14,900 bases of DNA from Pseudomonadota bacterium (GTDB lineage Bacteria; Pseudomonadota; Alphaproteobacteria; Rhizobiales; Rhizobiaceae): assembly GCA_023444445.1 (NCBI GenBank), contig JAEXMK010000237.1, positions 1-14,900 on the forward strand, given 5' to 3'. Shown piece after piece: positions 1-7,275 of the stretch. Position numbers and translations under genes: made by a program. A model generated the notes under the pieces. That model searched no databases and was not told where the DNA came from. It saw only the letters and a list, made by a program, of their open reading frames with translations. Within the stretch, counting starts at the first letter, position 1, and the number at the start of each line of letters is the position of its first letter.

Positions 1-174
1 GCCGAACATCTCGGCTCCGATACCTTCCTGCATATCGATGTCCCAGGCATCGGCCCGATTACCGCCCGCGCTGATGGCGAATTCGCCTGCAAGCACGGCG
101 ACACCGTCTTCATCACGCCCGACGATAGCAAGATCCACAGGTTTGATGACAAGGGTGTGGCGATCTCGGCCTGA
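1..174 (+). CDS. ABC transporter ATP-binding protein, C-terminal fragment (TOBE domain; CUT1/UgpC-MalK type)
   Basis: This is an open frame entering from the left edge, with 57 codons before a TGA stop. The visible peptide starts AEHLGSDTFLHIDVPG and later reads GDTVFITPDDSKIHRFD. That is the pattern of the second half of the TOBE domain that closes MalK/UgpC-like ATPases of sugar importers: E-H-L-G-x-D/E-T, then a late H-x-F-D. The nucleotide-binding domain lies outside the window, so the family is inferred from this tail alone. The gene belongs to a different transporter from the one that follows, because it is on the opposite strand and ends only 3 bases from the stop of the convergent ATPase gene. 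The substrate cannot be told. Confidence 0.8.
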   Translation, partial: AEHLGSDTFLHIDVPGIGPITARADGEFACKHGDTVFITPDDSKIHRFDDKGVAISA

Positions 175-177
175 GCC

Positions 178-1254
178 TCACGCCTCTGCTATTCTGACGC
201 CATTCCTGTCGAAGACATGCAGCCTTTCCTGCGGGAAACCGACCCGCATGGATTTGCCTGGCTGCAACAATGCGCGGTCTGACGAAAACAGCTTGAACGG
301 CAATCCATGCACGGTGAGATGCAGGATGACGCCGAGGCCGGTCGGCTCGACCAGATCGACAGTCGCTTCCACACCGCCTTCATCAGGCCCAACGGCAACA
401 TGTTCCGGGCGGATGCCGAGCGTGACCGGCTCACCATCGGCCAGCTCTACATCGCGGCCGAGCGCCAGACGCGTGCCGTCACCCAGCACGACGAAACTGC
501 CGCCATTCTCCCGTCCGAGCCGTCCTTCGAGGAAATTCATGCCGGGCGAACCGATGAAACCGGCGACGAAGAGATTGGCGGGACGATCATAGAGATCGAG
601 CGGCGCGCCGATCTGCTGCACATGGCCGGCATTCATGGCGACGATGCGTGAGGCGAGCGTCATCGCCTCGATCTGGTCATGGGTGACATAAACCGAGGTC
701 GCGCCAAGGTCGGCATGCATGCGCTTGATTTCGGCACGCATCTGTTCGCGCAGCCGGGCATCGAGGTTGGAAAGCGGCTCATCGAACAGGAAGGCCTTCG
801 GCTGGCGCACGATGGCGCGGCCCATGGCGACACGCTGACGCTGGCCGCCGGAGAGTGCCTTGGGGCGGCGGGCGAGATAGGGATCGAGGCCCAGCTTGGC
901 AGAAGCGCCCGAGACCGCAGCGGCGATCGTTTCCTTCGGGCTGCGGCGCAGGCGCAGGCTGTAGCTCATATTGTCGGCAACACTCATATGCGGATAGAGC
1001 GCATAGGACTGGAACACCATGGCGATATCGCGATCCTTCGGCCGGCGATCATTGACGCGTTCGCCGTCGATGGAGAGGTCGCCGGACGTTATCTCTTCCA
1101 GCCCCGCGATCATGCGCAGCAGCGTCGATTTTCCGCAGCCGGAGGGGCCGACAAGGACGATGAATTCGCCATCCCTGATATCAAGATCGACGCCATGCAG
1201 CACGGCCAGATCGCCATAGGTTTTGCCAACATTCTTCAGCTCGATGGAAGCCAT
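178..1254 (-). CDS. CUT1-family ABC transporter ATP-binding protein (MalK/UgpC-like)
   Basis: This is the cytoplasmic ATPase that powers the importer encoded just upstream. Of 358 residues, it shows Walker A GPSGCGKS (36-43), the Q-loop at Q82, signature LSGGQ (134-138), Walker B FLFDEP (155-160), the D-loop SNLD and the switch histidine H192 in VTHD. A TOBE-type regulatory domain follows at about 240-350, with the family mark IRPEH near 281-285. Length and layout are normal for MalK/UgpC/MsmK proteins. The start ATG has AAGGG about 7 bases upstream and lies 4 bases after the stop of the MalG-type permease gene, so it is the last gene of the operon. ATPases of this family are often shared between transporters, so it does not define the substrate. 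Confidence 0.96.
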   Translation of the reverse strand: MASIELKNVGKTYGDLAVLHGVDLDIRDGEFIVLVGPSGCGKSTLLRMIAGLEEITSGDLSIDGERVNDRRPKDRDIAMVFQSYALYPHMSVADNMSYSLRLRRSPKETIAAAVSGASAKLGLDPYLARRPKALSGGQRQRVAMGRAIVRQPKAFLFDEPLSNLDARLREQMRAEIKRMHADLGATSVYVTHDQIEAMTLASRIVAMNAGHVQQIGAPLDLYDRPANLFVAGFIGSPGMNFLEGRLGRENGGSFVVLGDGTRLALGRDVELADGEPVTLGIRPEHVAVGPDEGGVEATVDLVEPTGLGVILHLTVHGLPFKLFSSDRALLQPGKSMRVGFPQERLHVFDRNGVRIAEA

Positions 1255-1258
1255 GGGA

Positions 1259-2089
1259 TTACCCTTTCACCGCGCCGGCCGTCAGGCCCTGCACGAGATA
1301 ACGTTGAATAAGCAGGAAGAAGAGGCAGGCTGGAATGAGCGCCAGAACGCCCGCCGCCATCATCTGCCCGAAATCGACGGAGAATTTCGAAACGAAGGTC
1401 AGAAGGCCGACCGGGAAAGTGGCGCTCTGGTTGCCGGAAATCAGCATCAGCGCAAACAGAAGCTCGCTCCACGCGGCGGTGAAGACGAAGCCGAGCGTCG
1501 CGGCGATGCCCGGCAGCGTCAGCGGCAGGATAATCTGGCGGAAGGCCGTAAACCGGCTCGCCCCGTCGATCATTGCCGCCTCTTCCAGATCCTTCGGAAT
1601 GCCGTCGAAGAAAGACTGCATCAGGAAGGTGGCGAAGGGAACGTTGAAGGCTGTATAGACGATGACGAGGCCCGTCAGGCTATTGGTGAGGCCAAGCGGC
1701 GACAGCATCTTGAAGATCGGCGCGACCAGCATGACCAGCGGAAACATCTGGGTGATCAGCATGAGCGCCACGATCCAGTATTTGCCCTTGAAACGAAAGC
1801 GCGACAGCGCGTAACCCGAGAGCGAGGAGAGTATCGTGACGGCAATTGCCGTGGAGCCCGCGACGATGACGCTGTTCTTAAAAAACGTCGGGAAGGCACT
1901 GTTTTCTATGACGAAACGATAATGATCCCATGTCGCCCGCGATGGCCACATCCTGACACCTTCGCTATAGAGCAGATCATTCGGCGTGACGGAAACCTTT
2001 AGCAGCCAGAAGAGTGGGAACAGCGCAAAGGCAATGTAGGCAAGGATCGCCAGACGATGGGCAAGGGTGAGGAATATCCTTGATGTCAT
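1259..2089 (-). CDS. CUT1-family ABC transporter permease (MalG-like)
   Basis: This is one of two inner-membrane subunits forming the translocation path. The 276-residue protein starts with a membrane helix (about 9-30) and has further hydrophobic segments near 73-95, 105-125, 138-160, 193-213 and 245-265, giving about six helices. The cytoplasmic EAA loop that docks on the ATPase is clear at 169-193: EEAAMIDGAS, then a conserved LPL-x-LPG run. The short N-terminus without an extra domain and the LPLTLPG ending of the loop match MalG/UgpE-type subunits. The start has AAGGA 7 bases upstream, lying inside the end of the previous gene, and the two genes are 3 bases apart, which implies translational coupling. 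Confidence 0.95.
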   Translation of the reverse strand: MTSRIFLTLAHRLAILAYIAFALFPLFWLLKVSVTPNDLLYSEGVRMWPSRATWDHYRFVIENSAFPTFFKNSVIVAGSTAIAVTILSSLSGYALSRFRFKGKYWIVALMLITQMFPLVMLVAPIFKMLSPLGLTNSLTGLVIVYTAFNVPFATFLMQSFFDGIPKDLEEAAMIDGASRFTAFRQIILPLTLPGIAATLGFVFTAAWSELLFALMLISGNQSATFPVGLLTFVSKFSVDFGQMMAAGVLALIPACLFFLLIQRYLVQGLTAGAVKG

Positions 2090-2092
2090 CGG

Positions 2093-3037
2093 TCAGTCCT
2101 TCTCGATCAGGCGCTGGCGCAGCAGCACGATCAACATGGAATAGGCAAGCAACAGCACCAGGAGCACCAGCGCAATCGCCGAGGCGTAACCGAAGTCCAG
2201 ACGCTTGAATGCCTGCGTGAAGATGTAGCTGGCAACGATCTGCGTGCGGTCGGCCGGTCCGCCATTGGTCATGACAATGATGAGATCGGCGAAATTGGCT
2301 ATCCAGACGGTGCGCAGCAGAATGGTGATGGCGATGGTGGGCGCAAGAAATGGCAGGGTGATGGAGGTGAACCGCTGCAACGGGTTCGCGCCGTCAATTT
2401 CAGCTGCCTCGTAAAGATCACGCGGGATCGCCTGAAGGGCGGCAAGAAGGGTTATGGCGAAGAAGGGAATGCCCCACCAGACATTGGCGATAATCGGCCC
2501 CCACATCGCAAGTTGCGGATCGGCAAGGATATTGTTGGGTGCGGATAACAGCCCGAGCGAGACCATCCAGTGCGGCAGCGGCCCGATGACCGGGTTGAAC
2601 AGCCACGCCCAGTTGAGGCCGGCGAGGAAGGTCGGCACGGCCCATGGCAGGAATACCAAAGCCTGCGCCAGGCCCCTGCCCGCAAAGGGTTTATCAAGCA
2701 GCAGCGCCAGAATGAGGCCGAAGAAGAATTGCAGGAAGACCGAAGCGCCGGTCCACCACAGCGTGTTTTTCAGCGCCCGGTAAAAGGCCGCATCCTGCGA
2801 GAGCGTCTCCAGATGTTTGAGGCCAACGAAACCGCCCGAAAAGGGATTGAGCAATTGCACATCGCGGAAAGCATAGGAGAGGCCGAGCACCAGCGGCACC
2901 AGCATCACGGCGACGATCAGCACGAGCACCGGCGCGCTGTAGAGCCAGGGTTCCGCCCAGTCGGCAAACCGCCGCATCGCGGGCTTGCCAGCCGGTTTGC
3001 GCGCAGCCACCGGCCCGGCGCCATGGGCATAGGACAT
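2093..3037 (-). CDS. CUT1-family ABC transporter permease (MalF/UgpA-like)
   Basis: This is the second inner-membrane permease subunit. It has 314 residues with a basic, Ala/Pro-rich cytoplasmic N-terminus (1-30) and then about six hydrophobic segments (34-56, 93-116, 125-147, 178-201, 230-252, 284-306). The EAA loop is at 210-234 (EAAEIDGANP, then a conserved LPFLAP). The size and the long N-terminus are those of UgpA/short-MalF subunits; there is no large periplasmic insert like that of enteric MalF. An SD-like GGGAG precedes the ATG. It is separated from the binding-protein gene by 149 bases containing a strong stem-loop, so it is probably expressed below the binding protein although it is in the same operon. 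Confidence 0.95.
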   Translation of the reverse strand: MSYAHGAGPVAARKPAGKPAMRRFADWAEPWLYSAPVLVLIVAVMLVPLVLGLSYAFRDVQLLNPFSGGFVGLKHLETLSQDAAFYRALKNTLWWTGASVFLQFFFGLILALLLDKPFAGRGLAQALVFLPWAVPTFLAGLNWAWLFNPVIGPLPHWMVSLGLLSAPNNILADPQLAMWGPIIANVWWGIPFFAITLLAALQAIPRDLYEAAEIDGANPLQRFTSITLPFLAPTIAITILLRTVWIANFADLIIVMTNGGPADRTQIVASYIFTQAFKRLDFGYASAIALVLLVLLLAYSMLIVLLRQRLIEKD

Positions 3038-3146
3038 TGTATCGCTCCCTGATCGGACGACGAAACGGACGGGTCTTCAAGCCATTCGGCTGACCGATCC
3101 GAAAAACTGCAGGAGAAGGCCTTTTGCAACGAAGGCCGGCAAGACC

Positions 3147-3174
3147 GCCGCACGGGCATTTGCGCCCGCGCGGC
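3147..3174 (-). promoter_or_regulatory. Intercistronic stem-loop after the binding-protein gene
   Basis: The arms at 3147-3157 and 3164-3174 pair over 11 bp, with a single G-U wobble in the minus-strand RNA and a 6-base loop. They begin 13 bases beyond the TAA of the solute-binding-protein gene. No run of U follows on the minus strand, so it does not look like a full intrinsic terminator. A smaller hairpin (GGCCTT/AAGGCC) follows near 3117-3136. In malE-malF and similar operons such structures stabilise the binding-protein mRNA or attenuate the permease genes. That role is inferred here. Confidence 0.6.
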
Positions 3175-3186
3175 TGGCGCGTGTCG

Positions 3187-4446
3187 TTATTTCGAGGCGA
3201 GGAACTTCTGCTGCGCCTTGGTCATGTAATCAGCCCATTGTTTGGCCAGATCCTCGGGTGTGATGTCACCAAGAAGCGCTTCCTGCGAGGTCTTGATCAC
3301 GAGCGAGTCCTTGAAGAAGGCGAATTCCTCAAGATAGGTCGGCATTTTCGTCGGTACGGCATTCTTGTCCGCCAGTTCGTCAAACCAGCCCTTGAACTGC
3401 TCGCTGGCATAGAAGGGGTCCTTCTCCGCCGACTTGTGCACCGGCAGCGCGCCGGTCTTCTTGTTCCACTCGATATTGCCTTCCGGCCCTTCGAGCGTCT
3501 CGATCAGCTTCCAGGAAAGATCCTTGTTTTCAGACTTCGCCATCATCGACCAGCCAGCAAAACCAATCGTCGGGAAGGTCTTGCCGTCAGGTCCCTTCGG
3601 CATAGTCATGACGCCGAAATCTTCCGGCTTCATACGCTGGGCAATGGCGATCAGCGCATCCGGGTCCTGATCGAGGAAAGCGCAGGTGCCGGAATAGAAG
3701 CCGGCAACGATTTCGTTGAAGCCCCAGTTGACGCTGTCCTTTGGCGCCAGTCCGTTCTTATAGAGATCGATCACATAGGTCAGGCCCTTCACCCAGCCGG
3801 GGCTGTCGAAGGTGGAGGTGCCGTCCTTGGTGAAGAACTCGTTCGAACCCGCCATGGAAGCTCCGAACATCACCCAGCCGTTGAGGCCGCCGGGGCCGCC
3901 GCGCAGGCAATAGCCATATTTGCCCGGAAGCGCTGCGACCTTCTTGGAAGCATCCGCGAATTCATCAAGCGTCTTCGGCGGCTCTTTCACACCGGCCTGT
4001 TCCAGCAGCTTCTTGTTGTAGAACATGGCGCGCAGGTAAAAGCCGTAGGGCAGCATATAGGCCGTATTCTTTACGTCGCGGCCGAGTTCGAGCGTGCGCT
4101 CGCTAAGCCCCGCCGTGTGCTCCCACTTGGCGAGATAGGGCTCAAGGCTTTCGAGCATGCCGTTATTGGCATAAAGCGACAGCCAGGTGTCGGGCATTTC
4201 CATCACATCAGGAACATCGCCGGCAGACACCATAGTGGCGAATTTCTGGAACGCTTCGCTCCAGGGAAGCGAGATGATTTCCACCTTGGTGCCGGGATTG
4301 GCGGTCTCGAATTTCGAGACGATGCCCTTTAGCGTTTCGGTTCGTTCCGGGCTGGTGATGACTTCGACCAGCTTCAAGGTCGTGTCCGCCAGTGCCGTTC
4401 CGGTCATCAGGGCGGTGAAGATTGCTGCTGTTACCAGTTTTTTCAT
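3187..4446 (-). CDS. Extracellular solute-binding protein, family 1 (CUT1 type)
   Basis: This periplasmic receptor should deliver the substrate to the permease pair encoded next. The 419-residue precursor opens with a classical signal peptide (MKK, then a hydrophobic run, then ALA before D21). The mature protein has the type-1 solute-binding pattern: TLKGIVSKFETANPGTKVEI near 38-57, a middle AMFYNKKLLEQAGVKEPPKT segment, and a late aromatic-rich part with GWVMFGAS and FAGWSMMAKS that probably lines the ligand cleft. AGGGGAG precedes the ATG by 6 bases. It is encoded 34 bases after the PLP-enzyme gene and is clearly part of that operon. The family covers mono- to oligosaccharides, polyols and glycerophosphates, so the ligand is open. 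It is not a close UgpB copy; compare the real UgpB at the right end of the window. Confidence 0.93.
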   Translation of the reverse strand: MKKLVTAAIFTALMTGTALADTTLKLVEVITSPERTETLKGIVSKFETANPGTKVEIISLPWSEAFQKFATMVSAGDVPDVMEMPDTWLSLYANNGMLESLEPYLAKWEHTAGLSERTLELGRDVKNTAYMLPYGFYLRAMFYNKKLLEQAGVKEPPKTLDEFADASKKVAALPGKYGYCLRGGPGGLNGWVMFGASMAGSNEFFTKDGTSTFDSPGWVKGLTYVIDLYKNGLAPKDSVNWGFNEIVAGFYSGTCAFLDQDPDALIAIAQRMKPEDFGVMTMPKGPDGKTFPTIGFAGWSMMAKSENKDLSWKLIETLEGPEGNIEWNKKTGALPVHKSAEKDPFYASEQFKGWFDELADKNAVPTKMPTYLEEFAFFKDSLVIKTSQEALLGDITPEDLAKQWADYMTKAQQKFLASK

Positions 4447-4480
4447 GTCGTTCTCCCCTTTTTGTGGTCAGTTAAATACG

Positions 4481-5653
4481 TCAGGCGGTAGTTGCCGCCT
4501 TGATCGCAGGTTCGAGATCGTTCCAGAGCGCCTCCGTGCCCTCCAGCCCGACATGCAAGCGCACGGACCGTGCGCTGATGCCGAAAGTGTGGGCGGAGTT
4601 TGGCTGCGCCTTTTGTTCAAGCACCACTTCACCCGGAACGATGAGGCTTTCATGCCCGCCCCAGGAAACACCCAGTTTGAAAAGCTTGAGACGATCGGCA
4701 AAGACGCGGACATCCACCCCCTCCTTGAAGATGAAGGAGAACAGGCCGGAGGTGCCGTTGAGGCCGGGCGGCAGGCGGTTCGCCAGCCCCGGATGGCAGA
4801 CGGTTTCCACCACCTCGAGCGCGTGAAGACGTGTTGCTATGTCCAAAGCTGAGGCCTGATGCGCCTTCATGCGCAGCGGCAGGGTGCGAAGCCCGCGAAT
4901 GAGCAGCCAGGCATCAAAAGGCGACATCTTGCCGCCGAGATAGGGATAGGCTTCCGCCCGGATGCGATCGATCATCTCCTTGGAGCCAGCAACCACGCCG
5001 GAGACCACATCGCTATGGCCGCCAAGATATTTCGAGGCGGAATGTAGAACGAGATCGACGCCAAGCGAGATCGGCTGCTGGAAGACCGGGCTTGCCCAGG
5101 AATTGTCGATGACGGTAACGGCGCCGTGCCTTTTGCCTATGGCGGCGAGCGCACCGACATCGTGCGCCTCCATCACCCAGCTTGTCGGGCTTTCCATGTA
5201 GAAGAGTTTCGCGCCGGGCATCGCCTTTTCAACCGCCGCCTCATCGCGACCATCGACATAGACGACCTCGATATTCATGCGCTTCATGAAGGTGCCGAAC
5301 AGCCGGAAAGCATCGGGATAAACGTGGCGCACCGCGACGATCCGGTCACCGGGCGACACGAAGGAAAGCACTGTTGATGAGATCGCCGACATGCCGCTTG
5401 CAAAACCAAGTGCGTCTTCCGCCCCTTCCAGTTTTGCCAGCATCTCTTCGAACAGTCGAACGGTGGGGTTCAGCCCGCGCGTATAGACCGGCCGCACCTT
5501 CTCGCCGCGATAGGTGGAGACCATTTCGTCGTAGCTGGAAAAGGTGAACAGCGACGTCTGCACGATGGGCGGCACCACGGCCTCGAAGGCGTGGGTTTCG
5601 TCATGGGCGACGATCAGGGAGGCCGGATCGAAGAGATCGTTGCCATGGTTCAT
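4481..5653 (-). CDS. PLP-dependent Cys/Met-metabolism enzyme, cystathionine beta-lyase (MetC)-like
   Basis: This is a fold-type I PLP enzyme of the cystathionine synthase/lyase family, 390 residues long and so normal for the family. Visible sites are the neighbour-subunit phosphate contact YTRGLNPT (Y57, R59), the FASGMSA segment (84-90), active-site Y112, cofactor aspartate D183 (VIDNSW), the Schiff-base lysine K208 in SASKYLGGHSD, and R365 in VRLHVGLE that should bind the substrate carboxylate. The C-terminal SWGGHESL (330-337) and RLHVGLE resemble MetC beta-lyases (SWGGYESL) more than MetB synthases. The likely reaction is therefore beta-elimination of a C-S bond giving pyruvate, ammonia and a thiol. 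Y-P-D-A-F replaces the usual Y-G-x-T-Y after the active tyrosine, which hints at a non-standard substrate. The gene overlaps the regulator gene by 4 bases (ATGA) and precedes a sugar-type importer, so it probably acts on the imported compound rather than in general methionine synthesis. Confidence 0.9.
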   Translation of the reverse strand: MNHGNDLFDPASLIVAHDETHAFEAVVPPIVQTSLFTFSSYDEMVSTYRGEKVRPVYTRGLNPTVRLFEEMLAKLEGAEDALGFASGMSAISSTVLSFVSPGDRIVAVRHVYPDAFRLFGTFMKRMNIEVVYVDGRDEAAVEKAMPGAKLFYMESPTSWVMEAHDVGALAAIGKRHGAVTVIDNSWASPVFQQPISLGVDLVLHSASKYLGGHSDVVSGVVAGSKEMIDRIRAEAYPYLGGKMSPFDAWLLIRGLRTLPLRMKAHQASALDIATRLHALEVVETVCHPGLANRLPPGLNGTSGLFSFIFKEGVDVRVFADRLKLFKLGVSWGGHESLIVPGEVVLEQKAQPNSAHTFGISARSVRLHVGLEGTEALWNDLEPAIKAATTA

Positions 5654-6393
5654 TTCGACATGTCCTTGATATCTTCCTCGACGACAGCGAGGATTTTCAG
5701 TGTTTCTTCCCGCGCCGTTTCCGCGTCACCGGCGGCGATCGCGTTGAACAGGGTGCGGTGAAAGGGAAAGGAGCGACTGGCAAAATCCGGCCGGTCGAAG
5801 GGTTTCGACCAGAAGCGTTCAAAACCCTCGCGCATCTGCTCCAATAGCTGCTTGAACAGCGAATTATGCGTTGCGTCATAGATGGAAAGGTGAAAGGCGA
5901 GATCCGCCTTGCCTGAAGTTCCCTCGGCGATATGCACCCGCTCCATTTCGTCCAGCCGCGCTTCCATCGTGGCGATATCGTCTGCCGTGCGGCGGCGCGC
6001 AGCGGCCATGGAGGCTTCCACCTCGATGCCGCGCCGTACTTCCAGCGTCATCAGCAGCGCATCGCGCAGACTTTCGGCATCGATGGAAATCGGCATATGC
6101 ACGGTGGCAGCGGAAATCGGCTTCAAGAGGTAATTGCCGCTGCCCTTGCGGCTGTCGATGACACCGAGCGCCTGAAACTTGCGGATGACTTCGCGGATTG
6201 TGGACCGCCCCACCCCCAGCGCCGCCATCAGTTCTCGCTCCGCCGGCAGACGGTCGCCCGCCTTCAGTCCTGCGCGCTCGACATAGTCGGAAAGCGCTGC
6301 CTCCACCTGGCGAACACGGTCGCTCGGCGGAATTGGCTGCATGAGTTCCCGGCTGGACCTGTCCAAGACGCATCCCCTAAATTGGTCTGACAT
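5650..6393 (-). CDS. FadR/GntR-family transcriptional regulator with FCD domain
   Basis: This is probably the local, ligand-responsive repressor of the operon it heads. The 247-residue frame contains a GntR winged helix-turn-helix (about 25-90) with the typical LPAERELMAALGVGRSTIREV (49-69), ALGVIDSRKGSGNYL and then an FCD effector domain (about 110-240). Likely FCD metal/effector ligands are D164 and H168 in ADLAFHLSIYDATHN and H212 in FPFHRTLFNAI. It is translationally coupled to the lyase gene. The start is uncertain: the ATG at 6393 has no good SD and lies on top of the promoter/operator. A TTG at 6366 has AGGGG 7 bases upstream, and an ATG at 6342 would give the usual short N-terminus. 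The known effector classes for FadR-type FCD proteins are small acids, but the ligand here is unknown. Confidence 0.93.
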   Translation of the reverse strand: MSDQFRGCVLDRSSRELMQPIPPSDRVRQVEAALSDYVERAGLKAGDRLPAERELMAALGVGRSTIREVIRKFQALGVIDSRKGSGNYLLKPISAATVHMPISIDAESLRDALLMTLEVRRGIEVEASMAAARRRTADDIATMEARLDEMERVHIAEGTSGKADLAFHLSIYDATHNSLFKQLLEQMREGFERFWSKPFDRPDFASRSFPFHRTLFNAIAAGDAETAREETLKILAVVEEDIKDMSK

Positions 6394-6394
6394 C

Positions 6395-6413
6395 TTACCA
6401 TTTCAAAAGGTAA
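6395..6413. promoter_or_regulatory. Probable operator of the FadR-family regulator (near-palindrome)
   Basis: TTACCATTTCAAAAGGTAA is a 19-bp palindrome around a central C, with 8 of 9 arm positions paired. It lies directly in front of the regulator's first ATG and between the -35 box and the expected transcription start. Position and symmetry fit autorepression of the six-gene operon. Binding is inferred. Confidence 0.6.
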
Positions 6414-6425
6414 ATTGATTGTCAA
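6397..6425 (-). promoter_or_regulatory. Promoter of the regulator-lyase-transporter operon
   Basis: On the minus strand there is a perfect TTGACA (6420-6425), then 17 bases, then AATGGT (6397-6402) as a weak -10. An alternative -10, TAAGAT, sits even closer to the first ATG. Transcription would start at about 6385-6392, so the first ATG would be leaderless or untranscribed, which supports a downstream translation start. Confidence 0.5.
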
Positions 6426-6631
6426 CCGGAAAGGGGATACTGAATACCCATCTCGATGGAGCCCCATATCCATTTGAAAATGCATCGAAAAGTCTAGATA
6501 ATTGAGGTGGTCTCGTCGATTATTGATGCCGAGAAAAACAACTTGGCGATCGCTCGACCTTGAAAAAGTCAGAGCGCGGCGGCTTGAAGAAAAACCCAGT
6601 TGCGCGGCATGACAGCGCCTGGGGGAGCGCG

Positions 6632-7105
6632 TTAAGTCGCCGAATCGCGGGCGATACGACGCGCCAAGGTATCGGCGTGCTCATTGCCGACAGTGCCCGA
6701 ATGCCCCTTGCACCATTCTACGGCCACATGGGGATGCCGCTCGAGCAGCGCGTCGAGCTGCTGCCAAATCTCTCTGTCAGGGATCGGTCTCCGGCGTGTG
6801 TGCTGGTTGGGCGTAATGCGCTTCCACCCATTGTTTCGCCAGATCACGCGATATCGATTGCAGCCCTCAACGACATGAACAGCATCGGTCCAAAGCGTGA
6901 CCGCATGCGTTGGCGCCTCGGCGGCGATCCACGACATGGCGTTCAGGACGGCGAGGACTTCGAACGTATTGTTGGATGTACCGGTCGCTTTGCCCGAGGC
7001 CGAATGGATTTGGTTGCCTGCTTCATGAACGACGAAAGCCCACCCTCCGGAGCGGGAGGCATCGTTGAAGGAGCCATCGGTGAAGATGTGAAGCGCGTCA
7101 GACAT
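6632..7105 (-). CDS. Ribonuclease HI, diverged paralogue
   Basis: This would hydrolyse the RNA strand of RNA-DNA hybrids. From the ATG at 7105 the protein has 157 residues. All five RNase HI active-site positions are present: D10 (IFTDGS), E49 (NNTFEVLA), D74 (LWTDAVHVVEG), H135 (WCKGHSG) and D145 (NEHADTLA). The E. coli enzyme has the same order. WRNNGWKR (89-96) matches the WKKRGWK handle region. The usual NPGPGG loop after DGS is replaced by FNDASRSGG, and the N-R-M-E-L motif is changed to NTFEV, so this looks like a second, divergent copy and not the housekeeping rnhA. The frame also opens at a GTG at 7123. The ATG is preferred because MSDALHIFTDGS aligns with the normal N-terminus, although neither start has a clear SD. 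It is a single gene, unrelated to its neighbours. Confidence 0.9.
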   Translation of the reverse strand: MSDALHIFTDGSFNDASRSGGWAFVVHEAGNQIHSASGKATGTSNNTFEVLAVLNAMSWIAAEAPTHAVTLWTDAVHVVEGCNRYRVIWRNNGWKRITPNQHTRRRPIPDREIWQQLDALLERHPHVAVEWCKGHSGTVGNEHADTLARRIARDSAT

Positions 7106-7224
7106 GAGGAGGGTGTGTAGCACCGAATTGGAGATCGCTAAAGAAACAGGTCATCGGACGGGATTACTTCGTTCCAATGCCGCCTGCCGTTTCCCGGCAA
7201 GGCCAAGAGGCGTCACAGAATGCA

Positions 7225-7249
7225 GGAAGGGCGGCGTAAGCCACCCTCC
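7225..7249 (-). terminator. Hairpin downstream of znuA
   Basis: About 26 bases after the znuA stop, the minus-strand RNA can form a GC-rich stem of about 10 bp, with one bulged U and two G-U pairs, closed by the loop UUAC. Only a poor U tract follows, so termination strength is uncertain. The position fits the end of the znuCBA transcript. Confidence 0.5.
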
Positions 7250-7275
7250 CCATCATCGCAGAGAAAGAACTGAAC

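Noticed and set aside
3124..4332. Long plus-strand open frame (402 codons) opposite the solute-binding-protein gene
   Set aside because: It mirrors a clear SBP gene, its translation is Arg/His/Gly-rich without family motifs, and it has no SD. It is an antisense artefact of GC-rich codon use.
6560..7120. Plus-strand open frame (186 codons) opposite the RNase HI gene
   Set aside because: RNase HI on the minus strand has all five catalytic residues. The antisense frame shows no domain.
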